This document shows positions 1 through 11,515 of a DNA stretch of 64,000 nucleotides, piece after piece. Source of the DNA: Pholiota molesta (lineage: Eukaryota; Basidiomycota; Agaricomycetes; Agaricales; Strophariaceae). How positions within the stretch are numbered: position 1 is the stretch's first letter; each line of letters starts with the position of its first letter. Location: positions 186,001-250,000 of the forward strand of contig JACGCK010000043.1 in assembly GCA_014925825.1 (NCBI GenBank), given 5' to 3'. The notes beneath the pieces were generated by a model. That model made no database searches, was not told the DNA's origin, and was given only the letters and a program-made list of their open reading frames with translations. The translations under genes and the position numbers were made by a program.

Positions 1-272
1 CCCAGAACCCAAAAGCCTATCAAAACCTTCCGGTCAATTTTTCCTCTTCGATGGCGTCCTTCATTCCTCACTTCCCCGACCTCCACTCCATAGACGTCGA
101 TCGCCCTCGAATGTGGTTCATTAGACATCTCAGACATTCAACTACCTTCGACTCCTGCTTCTGGTCGAGAGCGCCGCTATAAATGAGCCTGGACGGCGTT
201 CATACTTGTACTTGGGAGTCTTGAAGCCATTTCCTTCCACGAATATCCCTTTCCTTTCCCTGGGTAGACGCT

Positions 273-654
273 ATGTCGACCTACCCCTTTCGACATTCGA
301 CTTATTGGACTGGAGGTGACGCCGTCAACACCTCAGAGCTACCGGTGAATATTCTTCCTGTCGGGATTTCCAAGGCTTGTTGCTAACATGAGCGCATCAG
401 CCCATGGATAGTATGGAGGACATCCTTCAAGATATTTTCATGCGAGATAGGAACACCGTATATGTCGCTAAGCAAGGGAAATTCCACTCGTTTAAGAAGC
501 TTGTGAGATCCTTTAGTGTAAGCGAATTGGTCCTATGTCTCTATTGATCAATATTCATCGATATTCATCATGAATGCAGAATTGGAGGCGAACTCGCGTT
601 AGCTCCACCAGCAGCTTTCTCTCCATGCCAAAACCCATACGCAAAGGGTTTTAA
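273..654 (+). CDS. Small hypothetical protein, three exons (87 aa)
   Basis: Three short exons join in one open frame: 273-344, 401-517 and 580-654. Both introns (56 and 62 bp) have GT and AG ends, and the first carries a CTAAC branch-like site 13 bases before its acceptor. All exons are in phase 0, which is unlikely by chance for three consecutive pieces. The product is small and basic, begins MSTYPFRHSTYW, has a middle part with DRNTVYVAKQGKFHSFKK, and ends KPIRKGF. I do not recognise a domain and see no signal peptide or membrane segment. If the second intron is not removed, the frame stops at 547 and the product is 72 aa. The call rests on splice-site logic only. Confidence 0.45.
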
Positions 655-1085
655 TCCGACTACATATTTCTTGTGATTGGTGATATATTGCCAACCCATT
701 TCCGTCAATCTTTAATCTTATCTTATTTTCTTGCCAAGGCTTGGTTGAGGCTTGGACTGTTGGACAATGGATTTAAAACGGACGTCACTTCACACCTAGC
801 CTACCGGTATGAGATTATCTTGGACTGCTTTTACTTCAGATAAAATCTTGAACTCGGTGGTTTAGAGAGTTTAGTTTATATTAATATTTGTACAGTATTT
901 ATTATAGCATGCCTTGAATCGGTACAATACAAGGAAAACACAGGGCTACAGTAAGAAAAGTACGTAAGGAATCAACAAGTGATATATGATATCGAAAAAT
1001 CCTACGAATAAGTAGGTCATGAATATTAGAATGAAACATACATGGCATAGATAAAAAAATGGTCGACCAATAAATCAAATGGAGA
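655..1085. other. Intergenic, AT-rich, nothing recognised
   Basis: Lies between the small gene on the plus strand and the 3' end of the F-box gene on the minus strand. It is AT-rich towards 860-1080 and probably contains both 3' untranslated regions. No open frame of interest. Confidence 0.5.
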
Positions 1086-2748
1086 TCAACAAGTCCTTGG
1101 CCTAGCCAGAGGCGGTAAGGACGGCCAGCTATATCCCGCAGTATTCCATTGTTGCACATTCCAGGAAACGAACGAATGTGTCGGATGATATTTTGGCGTT
1201 AACGACGTCGCACCGGTAGTAGGATGGCGGAAGATCCTGCACACCATATCCACAGTACGATCCATAAGAGAGAAATACTGGAGGGTAGGGCAGTGCGCCG
1301 CAAACGGCAACGCCATCCAATGGCTGTCAAGAAAATACGGCGGGACCTCGTCCGTCAGATCAAAGTCCACATGGCGATTATGACACGCCACTGACGCCGA
1401 CGAGTGTGCGAAGTCGCTCTCGAACGCGAGCAGCGTGCTCGGCGTTGCATCCCAATACTCCGTGCGGAAGTTCCAGCAGAAGTGGCGCAGAGCCTTGAAC
1501 CCCGCAAAGCACGCCGCGTATTCCCATGCCGCGTGCGGCCACGTCGCGAGCTTGTTCTGATGCTGGTTGTGGTTCTGCCTTCGGACGAGCGTCAGCGCGA
1601 CGAGCTCGGGGAACAGGCGCGCGATCTCTTCAAACGCTTCGAACTCGGCCTCCGCGAGCCCCTCAAGGACCAGCACCTCGAGCGGCGAACGTTGCACCGC
1701 TCGGAGCAGTGCGCGCACCAAGGAGTCAGAGATGCCCCAGTCCATGTGTAGCTTGAGGTGTGTAAGAAATGTGCCTGATACCCTACTGATCGCGAAGAAG
1801 TTGAAGAGCTGCGCCAAATCGGCTGTGTCGATGTTGTCTAGCGATAACCGCTCGAGGCTGTCCAGCCGGCAAAACATCCAAAACAGGCCATCGGGAGCGG
1901 GGTACGGACCAACGCCGAATTGGACGATGGACAAGGTGCGGATGTTGGGGCAGAAGAGGATAGCATACCACTGACTGTGTGTTTCCGCGAAACTCGAGTC
2001 CATGAATATACGTAAATTACTGATGCGCGAGCAGATGAAAGCGGGTTCGACGTGAACGACGGCAAGCTTGCGCCGCACCATACGCGAGACGTTGCAGAGA
2101 TGGAGTTCGAGCGTGTGGAGGTGGGAGATCTCGCCGATTTTCCGGACGAGATCTAGGTTGATCTCAAGGTTGCAGAGTACAAGGGTCGAGAGATTCGTAG
2201 TGGCCTTGAGGACAGAGGAAAATACCTGGGTGACTGACTTGTAGAAGTCGATCCCCAGGGAAAATGGGTTGTTCTCGTGGGGATGTGCCCGCCGGCTTAC
2301 CAACCATTCGTCTGATAATACAAGTTTTTTGACGCGACGCCCGATATGAGACGAGGTTAAAATAAACTCAGCATTCTTCTCCAGCTCACGCCGTGAGTGA
2401 TAAGCTAATGCCGGCAGATCAACTGAGGAATATTCGACATTGAAAGAACTGATGTGAGCCGGAACATGGAGTTTCATAAACCAAGTCTATAAGAAAAGAA
2501 GGTCAATTTGATGAAACGAGATAGAGGCAAAGGAAACCCACACGAAAGATATGTCTCTGTCCAATATCATTCAACCGATGGCAAGTGTTCGATAACGCCT
2601 TCGCTTGGGCGGTGGACGCGAGATCAATGATATTGTCCAATACCTCAGATGGGAGGTCGGTGAGACGTATGACTTGAAATAGAGGTATAGGATTTTGCTT
2701 GAGTTCTCGTAGGACAGTCTCTATATAGGGTGGGTAAGTGGAAGTCAA
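1086..2748 (-). CDS. F-box / leucine-rich-repeat-like protein
   Basis: Two exons, 2748-2542 and 2486-1086, separated by a 55-bp intron with GT and TATAG ends that joins in phase (HIFR then TWFMKL). The N-terminus holds an F-box (LTDLPSEVLDNIIDLAS, then ALSNTCHRLNDIGQRHIF), the motif that docks a substrate receptor to Skp1 in an SCF ubiquitin ligase. The remaining ~460 residues contain irregular leucine-rich stretches such as NLSTLVLCNLEINL and LRIF, as in the large agaricomycete F-box/LRR families. The frame is uninterrupted for about 1.6 kb, unlike many neighbours. The start at 2748 is the first ATG upstream of the F-box; an upstream exon cannot be excluded. Target unknown. Confidence 0.72.
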
Positions 2749-2917
2749 CGACTGGCGTAAACTATCACCTACGCGTGCATTTTATAAGTTGGTTGTAGGG
2801 AGTCGATTCAGGTAAATGCCATTTGATCAAGAAACGATGCCAGCGTTCATGTCGAGTTTGCACTACCCAGATTCCAGGGTTGGTGTCAATTTATATCTTC
2901 TGAAAAGAATGAGATAG

Positions 2918-3477
2918 CTACCCAAAGAATTCAACTCGTGAGCTGTTTGCGTTTCTGTCTCCGTGCCGCCGAGGCTCAACAGTCCATGGAGAAATTTGTT
3001 CCATTGCCTCTGTAACTCGTAATATCTCTACGAGTATCGATATGTCAGTTGCTTCGAGTTCAATCGTATTACTTCGAAACATGCCTCGGGATGACGACCA
3101 GATAAATCGAGATATCCCTGTAAGACGACAATTAGGCGACTGAGCGAGAACCATGCCAGTGATGAATAAATTTCTCTAACCTTGTGAAAGCCCTTGATAG
3201 AATCAAGCATTCGCAACACAAAATAGATAGTCGGACGACGTGCTACCTGCCGAATGTCAAGTGGGGAAGACTCAGGATTGATATCCACCGTTTCCCTATC
3301 TTCTGGACACTCTTGCCATTCGCGGGCTTCCTCTTCCTCATACAGCGATAGAAATACGGTGCTGGAAAACGTGGCATCCCCGCCTGGATAGGAGTAGTGT
3401 TGCGATTTCACAAGGCGAGTTTCTTCGTCCAATGCCGTTACAAGTGTATGGCCCAAACTCTCTGTGGATGGCGGCAT
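2918..3477 (-). CDS. Hypothetical protein
   Basis: An open frame of 149 codons runs from 3477 to 3028 and starts MPPSTESLGHTLVTALDEE. A 63-bp in-frame segment (starting GTTAGA and ending TTACAG, about 3125-3187 on the minus strand) looks like an intron whose removal keeps the frame. A second open frame in another phase covers 3154-2918, so a second intron or a frameshift near 3030 may lead to a longer C-terminus. The protein is acidic in its first half (LYEEEEAREWQECPEDRE). I do not recognise a family. It sits head to tail upstream of the F-box gene, at 170 bp. Confidence 0.35.
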
Positions 3478-4526
3478 TTTGTCGTATAGATTGATTCAAG
3501 GTATAGTGGGTATAGTGGTTGACCAAGTAGAAGCGTCAAAACGGGGTGGCGGACTTGTTATGGAGGGTTATAAGAGGAAATCGAGAAATTTTATGGAGAA
3601 GGTTAAAGCGGGTTCCTAGTCCCCGCCTTCCTGCTGCTACAGGAGGGAACGCCGAAGCCCAAGGGAGCTTAAGCGTTCGATAGGTTGCTGGGCTTCTGAT
3701 TCAATCCTATCGATATCCAGAAAGGTGTCATCACGTCTTCGTTTGCCTTCAATATGATACGGTGGAACTGAACCATCCATATCAGCTTCTACAAGAACCT
3801 TTCATACCTCGAGCTCAGGGCTTAGAATGTGCCGCAAAGGCCATGGCAGTGACTCATGAAGAAAGGGTGCAAAATTTGGTTGCTTCCACCTGCAGTTGCC
3901 AAGTGGAAGGCGGGCCGGCATCGGCATTGGCGGCTAACTTAATTGAGCGCTAGCGCCTAACAGTTAGGGGCGATCTGGGGCAATCTTTAAACTTGCCTCC
4001 CTGCCTCCACCTGCCTCCACGATGTATGTACTACTGGCAGTGACTAAACAATCGTTATGATGTAATGATCTAATAAAGTGCATTGCCATGCGGAACTATA
4101 ACTCCTCAGTTTGCTCCAATGATAGATCGATTGATGCTCTAAGTACTTTGCCGTGTATAAGACCATAGGTTCCGGACACCGAATCTGCGCGTACTATCCT
4201 AAATCTGCGAAAGAAAAAAGTCTGCTAATGCATAGCAGATAAATGAACAATTGGTGTAATTTTCTATCCAGGACTTTACTAGTATGACATTAGCAAATGT
4301 GGGCAGTTTACATATGTTCTGGGAAACCGAATGATGGTTCTTCAACTGAGCCCGGGCCGTTCATAGACCACAGAAGTGATGTCACGAGTACCAACATGAT
4401 ATCGCGTATGTCTGTCAACTAATGAAACTCATCACCCCACTTTCTTTGCGTCTATCGTCTTATCACATACATTCACTAGTTCACTGATTTCCATCAACTC
4501 CTAAAGCTATAGATCTGTGTTTTCCA
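3478..4526. other. Intergenic, no gene recognised
   Basis: About 1 kb between the divergent hypothetical gene and the FAD oxidoreductase. Only short open frames occur. A CCTGCCTCCACCTGCCTCCA direct repeat lies near 4000-4020. The last 100 bases, rich in C and T, are probably the oxidoreductase promoter. Confidence 0.4.
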
Positions 4527-5852
4527 ATGGCAGCGCGCGAAATCGTGATAATTGGCGGTGGCATCATCGGATGCACAACAGCCTACTACCTAAGCCGGCA
4601 CCCCTCATTCACATCTTCCCAAAACACCAAAATCACACTAATCGAAGCATCCAAACACGGACCCGCACAGGGCGCGTCAGGAAAGCAGGCGGCCTGGTCG
4701 CGCGGTGGGCGTACCCGAAGGAAATAGTGGATCTTCGTTCGACGAGCACGTCAAGCTCGCGGAGGAGCACAACGGCAAGGACAGGTGGGGCTGGCGGTAT
4801 GTCGGGTGCGGCAGTTGGGAAGGACAGGGAGTTGATTGACACCGCCGAAGACGACCCCAAAAACGCGGCTCCGGGCGCTAATAAGAGTCTGGAGAAGACA
4901 CTCGGCTTCCTGGCGGCCAAAAGCCCCTCCAATCGCACAGGACGAAGAGGAGAACAGGTCTGCCCGAGGACCTCAATTGGGTCAAGGAGGAGCTCACCGA
5001 TTCTATACGCCCATGGCAAAACACGGCTCCACTGCCCAAGTCCACCCCTACCTATTCACAACGAGCATGTTTCAAATGGCAAAGGACAACGGCGTCGCCT
5101 ATATCACGGCAAGGTCACCTCGATCCTGCAGCGAAACGGCACTGTCACAGGATAGAATACCTCAACCCCGCAACCAACACGAACGAGAGGATATCCGCAA
5201 CACAAGTGTGCTCGCGGCAGGCGCCTGGTCGCCCAGGATCATCCCCTCGCTCCCTGTCTCAGCCACCCGCGCACACAGCATCACCATCCGCCCGCGCGGG
5301 GCGTCGCCCTCGCGCCGTACGTGCTCTTCACCGAAATCCGCGACCCGCTCGTGCCGTCCGCAGGGCCTCCCCGAGATATACGCGCGCCCGGACAACGAGG
5401 TGTACGCGTGCGGCACGGGCGACGACGAGCCGCTCCCGCCGACTGTCGACGAGGTCGTGGTCGACTCACGGCGTGTGAGCGGATCTACGCAGAGGTCGCG
5501 AGCATCTCGCAGCAGCTGCGCGAGGGGAGGGTCGAGAAGCGCCAGGCGTGTTATCTGCCGCTTGTCAGCACTGGCGGTGGGCCGATAGTCGGGGAGGCGA
5601 AGCAGATAGCGAAGGGGTTGTACATCGGAACTGGACATACCTGCTGGGTGAGTCGTCTGGTTATCTCCAAGCCCAAGGGCCATCTTTCTGACGTGATTCC
5701 TTTGTTCTTCTTGGGGGCGACTGTTTATCTTTGTTCCATAGGGCATCTCAAACGCTCCGGGTACTGCGAAAGCGTTAACAGAACTGATCATGGAGGGCAA
5801 GATCAAAAGCGCCAACCTCAAAAAGTTAGACCCGTTGATGGTTTTGTTCTAG
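4527..5852 (+). pseudogene. TDA3-like FAD-dependent oxidoreductase, frame broken several times
   Basis: The N-terminus has a Rossmann FAD/NAD fold signature (IVIIGGGIIGCTTAYYL, then an acidic LIEAS at the end of the second strand), as in the DAO family of FAD oxidoreductases. Downstream pieces typical of fungal TDA3-like proteins are readable in all three frames: AGGLVARWAYPKEIVDL, HVKLAEEHNGKDRWGWRYVG, GSTAQVHPYLFTTSMFQ, PEIYARPDNEVYACGTGDDE, STGGGPIVGEAKQIAKGLY and IGTGHTCW. A GT-AG intron at about 5648-5741 leads to GISNAPGTAKALTELIMEGK and a stop at 5850-5852. At least six single-base shifts are needed, several at shortened runs such as GG to G at about 4686 and TTT to TT at about 4740. 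The residues are well conserved, so this may be a live gene with sequence errors rather than a decayed one. Confidence 0.75.
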
Positions 5853-8307
5853 GTGAGAAGATGGTTAACAAGACCCAGGAAAAAAAACATAAACACCTGC
5901 CTCATGGCCGTTTATTCCATCAGTGGTGTTGTGCTGCTTATGTATAGTTCATGGAAACAACGAATGTTATTGAACCATGATTGAACGGTGGTATCGGAAA
6001 TGAAATATCCCGTAATGATGCAATCGAATGACGATGTGGTTCTGACAGTGACACATGGCGCCCAATGGGTGCGTCGGGCGACAATCGGACATTGATTTTA
6101 GCATACTACATATAAGTAACTTGTGGATGAGCTTTATTTTGAGATTTTGGGAATAGAGCAAATCAACTTACGCGGGAGAAGGAGAATCAATGTGATTAGA
6201 AGATCGTTAATTGTAGGGTGCCACTCGAGCTTGAATGATTGACTAATAGTGGCGCTTGGACAAGCAAAAACCGACAATTAGAGTTTGTTAGCTGTTAGAG
6301 AATACAAACTCGGGAAGTTGGAGTAGGCACTCAGGCTAGGGCTCCACTTTGGAACAAAAGATCAGATGCTTAGCCTGCCTTCTGCGGTGGCCGTTCGGTC
6401 ATCTCACCTGAGCAGGGTTTCCTTGTGCAGCCGGGTTTGTCAGTGGGTACATGCAGCCGCCAGCGCAGCCTGCGTATCTGTCAGGACAATTGCCAGATCA
6501 GTTAAGAGCCTGGTTAATACCGCACGCCACTCACTCATATGTGATCCGCAGCTTTATTGAATTTGAAGGTCAAGGCGCGGTCCTACCATTGTCCTATAGC
6601 ACATAATGGGAGTCGGTAGCCGCTCTCCTGACTGCCTCGGGTAGGCAGCGTTGTTTAGTTTTTCCAAAGGCCATTGTTCTTTCGAAGAAGCCACCGGAAA
6701 AGGATGTGTCCGAGGATGTTCTGGGAAAACAGCTCGACATTTATAGACCATTCACCAAGATGTGTACAACATCAGACCAGAATGCTTTAGGTTTGATGAA
6801 AAGACCTAAGGTTTTTGACGGTTCTTCTGGACGCCAAGTTGGAAATGGTAGGTACGACCCAAGAAAGAGTCACAACATCGAGACGGGGTTCGAGTGCGCC
6901 AGAATACAATTGCGCAGGACAGCGTGAGTGAGCGGTTTGACGCGATACCAAACTGGCAAATTTTCCAGAGACGAAGAAAGCAGGAGCCACCCGAGAGCTC
7001 GGAGCGGGAATGAAGGCACCGTAAGCAACACCAATATTAGCGTCGGCGGTGTGGATATCTGTCAGAGTGTCGATCTGTCATTTCAGCATGGTGTTCACCC
7101 CCAAGGTTTTCGCTGGAGATGCCAAAAGGTATTCAAAGGTATTCAGCCGGTAAAAAAAGGGTGCCTCAAGCGCTAGCAAATGAGTTTCATAGTACGCAAC
7201 CATAGCGACGATTTGAGGCTTGGGGCGCGACCTGGCGGGATACGTACCACGCAGTTTGTTAATATGCACGGCATTGAGAAAAAAATAGGATGAATGAAGG
7301 CATTAGCATCTAGAGGCAACTGGTTAATCCATCGACTCGCTTCCGAGCCTTGCAATTGAGTTGATAAATTAGAGGTGTCTGTCATGCGAGAATAGCTTGA
7401 GCATGGTGACCGCGCAGACCATGCAGATGGTTCAGCCTTTCAGGACTTTTCTTTCAGCGTCTTGCCGCCGTGTTTCCGGGTGGTCTCAGAGGAATCTTGG
7501 TAGAATGGTGGGTGGAAGAGCACAGTTCTGACTCGGAACCGTAACGACCACGAGATCGGGTGCCCATTGGCTAGGCTTTATTGTGTCCAAATTGTGCCTA
7601 TAAATTTGATTGCCGACTGCTCTTTCGACTAAAACTCTTTCGGTACAGGATTTATCTTGCCTCTCAAGAAGTTGAGGCTACAATATCTTCATGCACAATC
7701 TTCTGTGAATTCGTGAGATTCACAACGGAATTTACTCACGTAGTGTGGGGAAAATAAATTGTCCCTAGAGGCTAGACGTGCAAAGGTGTGTCGAAATTGG
7801 AATACGCATAAGAGTGTGGTGACAATACACCTGGCCTCGTGGCTGATTTATCAACATTTTATTCCCATTTGATGAAATTGCTCGGAACAAATCTTCAAGC
7901 AGGACAAATTTGCACGATTTTTGTTGGAGAAAGTACAAGCTCAATTATGAATCTCCTCTGCGACCGTTGCCGTGCTTTTTCGCGAGAGGTGACAATTGTC
8001 GAAAGGAACGCGGAGGAAGGCAGTATAGGTGACCCTGAGACGGCCAAACATCTTTAGCCTTTCTTCTCGGACACTTTGACGAACGCGCCCCGATTATCTT
8101 GCCGAGAAGCGGACTTATAAGTGTACGTACACGATGTTATTTTTTTCGTGCACCTTCCCCCTCCCCGTCCTCCTCAACACTCATTAATTTCTCACAAATC
8201 CTCGTCTCTAGACGCTGGCTACGCGTATCCACTCCCTTACGACTTCTTCCACGACGCGATCTCTATATCGTCCCTCACGTCCCCACCGTCCTCCGCAGCC
8301 ACTCACT
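5853..8307. other. Long gene-poor stretch
   Basis: About 2.4 kb with only short, composition-driven open frames on both strands. No domain, tRNA or terminal repeat was recognised. The C/T-rich sequence at 8150-8300 is probably the promoter and leader, or a further 5' exon, of the Clp1-like gene that follows. Confidence 0.4.
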
Positions 8308-9014
8308 ATGCAGCGTCCGTCTCTCCTTGCCCGGGAAACCCCTCTCGAGTATGTAATTTTCCCTCACCCCACCATCGACCATATTAAATCCCAATTTCCA
8401 GAGCTCTGTGCCACCACTTCAATGTACAGCCAACGCCACTTAATGAACCCCTCGGCGCCACTTTCGATATGTATGTCTTCCGCGATGCCCATATGCCCAC
8501 CCACGTCCTCGCCGTCACCCAGACCGACCAGCAACACTCCTCCTCCACGCCACCCGTAATGCTCCCCATCGACGCGACGCTCTTCACGCGCGGCTTCCGC
8601 CTGGAGCTCAGCACCACGCCCGCCCCGCCAGGCAGCACCACGCCCATCCCGCGCTACGTCGACGCCACCACGCAGGTGGTCAACCTGCCCGTGATCGAAA
8701 TCTCCGTCCCGCACGTCTCCACGCTCCCGCTGCTGCTGCTGTACGGCATGGGCCTCGAGATGGAGAAGAACCTGCTGTCGTGGACCCTGCTGCCCGTCAA
8801 CGTCGTGGAGGAGTTCCCGAACGCGGCGCTGATGTCGCAGATCCTGTCGCGCTACCGGGAGGACCGCTTCGAGCGTTATTACTGGCATAACCAGGGCGTC
8901 TGGAAGAACATCCTCGCCTTGGGGCTCACCGACGCCGCCCTGCACCAGCTGGTGGAGACGGCGTGGAATGTGACGGTCGATGCGCGTCGCATCCGCCAGC
9001 GTCTTCGGATCTAG
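8308..9014 (+). CDS. Clp1-like protein (copy 1)
   Basis: Exon 1 is 8308-8348 and exon 2 is 8402-9014, joined across a 53-bp GT-AG intron to give 217 residues with no frame break. The segment MPTHVLAV, the later VNLPVIEISVPHVSTLPLLL and the C-terminal GVWKNILALGLTDAALHQLV match the plan of Clp1-like proteins. In Coprinopsis cinerea Clp1 is needed for clamp-cell formation downstream of the A mating-type genes, and Ustilago Clp1 acts in post-mating proliferation. The family has no known catalytic motif, and I see no membrane segment. The start is uncertain because family members are longer, so 5' exons upstream of 8308 are possible. A second, diverged copy lies 1.2 kb downstream on the opposite strand. 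Function here is inferred from family resemblance only. Confidence 0.62.
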
Positions 9015-9989
9015 GCTGCCCCTGATCCGCCGATATCACCACCCACCTTGTCTCCTTTTCCTTCTTCTTTTCTTGCCCCATCTACTTATACTAGCCGATC
9101 TCCCAAGGATTCCTGCATAATCTTTCACAATCTACTCGTCTCTTTCCTTCGCATTCGCTGTTGTCTACCCTATAGCATGTTGCCACAATATCTCTGATTC
9201 ACGACTTCTGCAATGAACCACTCACGTAATTTACCTCATCCTCTCATCGCTTGTTTATTTAATTTTCCACATAGTACACTTTATCCACCATCCATTAATA
9301 CTTCTCACACCATCGCATACTTTTATTCAACTATAATATCCAGTATGTAACCCCTGTTTGCTTTTTTTTCTTCTTGCTATCCGTTATCCATCGCACCCTC
9401 GTTATCAGTTTGATCGCAGATATACCCAATCCCCCATGCAGATAATGATAATCACCAGGACATGTCTATGCAACAACTACCCTTGCGATAAGTGTACCAG
9501 TCGTCACGAATCGAGGCTGGCGTTAAGCCTACTAAGTACCAAGAAATGGGCGCCTATCACTCCTTGCCACCTGGGTGCAAATTTAAATGATCCTGTCACA
9601 CAAGCAGCTTCGATGTGTACTTAGCCCCTTCTAGAATGAGATTCCGTCGGCTTCCAAGCTCGATGGTCTGTGGCTGCTATGTAGCTGAAACCAGGAACTC
9701 AAGCAGACAGCGCCAGCGCGAGCGCCTGGCCGTGCCTACCGACAATGGCCCAGACCAATCTGCGCGACGCAGTTTGATTTTGAGCCACTTCTCATGATTT
9801 CACGAGGGAAATTTCAAGACACCGGGTGCATTCTGTAAACATCTTCAATTTGTACATTCTATTTGCTATGTTTTAGAACATAGTTAATAAGGGTATATAC
9901 ACATGTATCACGGAGTATGCAAAGCGTGGTTGAACAACTGAGTACAGTGAGGTGTAGCTATGCTACTATATATGCATGAGAAAGGAAAT
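9015..9989. other. Intergenic between convergent Clp1-like genes
   Basis: AT-rich 3' flank with poly-T and poly-C/T stretches. It contains short open frames but nothing recognised. Confidence 0.4.
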
Positions 9990-10073
9990 GAGAGCAAGAG
10001 AGCAAGAATCAACGATAGCAATGATGAGAGTAAGAGAGCAAGAGAGCAAGAGTCAACGATAGCAATGATGAAG
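9990..10073. repeat. Two tandem ~42-bp purine-rich repeats
   Basis: The string AGAGCAAGAGAGCAAGARTC followed by AACGATAGCAATGATGA occurs at about 9990-10031 and again at about 10032-10073, with one substitution visible. The sequence on to 10170 stays rich in AGAGCAAG- and GAGAACAAG-like words. It lies in the 3' flank of the second Clp1-like gene. Confidence 0.7.
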
Positions 10074-10208
10074 CAATGACGAGAGTGATAACAAGGGCAG
10101 AACAAAAATGATAAATAGCGAGAACAAGAGCGAGAATATAAAGCAACGACAAAACAATGCAAGATAGAGAACATACGGGGAGCATAAATAGCATAAAGCA
10201 TAAGGTGA

Positions 10209-11515
10209 TCATGGTGAAACATTCATTGGTGATATGGCAGGTCGTGATGCTGATGGATTGGGATGTGGAAGCATGAGCGATGGGTTTCCCGACGCAATAG
10301 CAAGCGCCGTCAGTAGCGTCTGCCACATGACATCCATGGCCTCCCATAGGTTATCATCGTACACCCCCAGCTGACACACATTCTGCCACAGCCCTTCCAG
10401 GCTATAAATGCATTTCAGCATCGCCGGAGTAGTGAACGTCTGCGCGAGGTACAGAGCGTACCCCCGCGGCCGCATCGGGTTGGTCATCAGATCCCGAGGC
10501 GGCGGACCAGGCAAGAAGGAACGAAGAAGGAAGTGGACCTGTTTCGTGTATAGATAGTCGAGAGTTGTGGGTAGGACGCGGGCGCTGGCAGCCAGATGCG
10601 CCACACCGGCAACACGACCTCCGTTGAGCCCACCATGGGGCCGGGATCGCGGCAGGGGGTTTACAAATGTTCGCGCAGTGGGCGAGGAGAACGAGGCTGT
10701 GGACGGGAAACAAAGTAACTTTGCGTGGTGCTGCACTGCTCTCGCCATTCGGTGGTGGTGGGGCGTAGACAGCAAGCATATGTGTTGGGAGGCAGTCGCC
10801 ATTCTCTGGGGCATGGACTAACATCTCCTTCGGTAGCTGGTCTTCATGGGGTCGACTTTGATATCGTGTAATGCTCTCACAAGTCTGAAGAGATGATATC
10901 AGACGATGTTCAATGAGTATATATATGATCAGTACTCACTGTGAAGAAGACGCCTCGAGCCCAAGCGAATCGTTTTCAGGCTCAGATCCTCAAGTACTGG
11001 TTCGACGTCTCGAATATTCTCGAGGGAGACTTCCTTATAGTGCGGACGCAAGAGTTCGCTTTGTAGGCATATAGGAGTCCTAGAGGACGACGACGACGAA
11101 GTGCGTTTGACATCTCAACGTCTACTGCTGTCGGTGGTGTTGGCACAGTAAGGCGCACAGATCCCCTTGCCTTTGCCTTGCGTCGGGCTCGTTTGGCTTG
11201 CTCCACCGATATTTGGAAGTATTGCTGGTGCCACTGCTGCGCGTACGGCCACGGGAAGAGGCATCTTCGTAAATCTTTGAGACGAGCCTTTGGGACGAGT
11301 GGAGGAGTAGGGGGCGCGTTCTCGTCTTTGGCGAGGTTCGTTGCCGTGTGTTTTGGAGGACCATTGCTATGAAAGGATTGAGGGGACAAGAAGAGAGTGG
11401 CAAAGAGATGTGTCTGGAGAGGAGAGATGGTTGACAACGCCGTTATATACAGAATAAACAATGATTCAATCTTGGAACAGAGAAACCAACCAATCCAACG
11501 TACAGAGTACAACAT
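10209..11515 (-). pseudogene. Clp1-like protein (copy 2), frame broken
   Basis: Reading from 11515 downward, the family pattern appears in shifting frames: HYKEVSLENIRDVEPVLEDL (about 11030-10970), LPTHMLAVYAPPPP and KVTLFPVHSLVLLAHCANI (about 10775-10660), then VAHLAASARVLPTTLDYLYT, LYSLEGLWQNVCQLGVYDDN-like sequence and a stop at 10209. An intron with donor GTGAGT near 10939 and acceptor TTCAG near 10886 is likely. At least three single-base shifts are needed, two of them around 10620-10650. The protein aligns by eye with copy 1 through the PTH[VM]LAV and G[VL]W[KQ]N segments. The exact 5' end is uncertain. It may be a functional gene with sequence errors, because the residues between shifts remain family-like. 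Confidence 0.6.

Noticed and set aside
6706..7176. Consecutive open frames suggesting a gene between the oxidoreductase and Clp1-like gene
   Set aside because: The frames have no recognisable protein pattern and cannot be joined by canonical splice sites that I could find.
8364..8945. Minus-strand frame opposite the first Clp1-like gene
   Set aside because: It is the reverse of a GC-rich coding exon and has low-complexity Gly/Arg/Glu sequence only.
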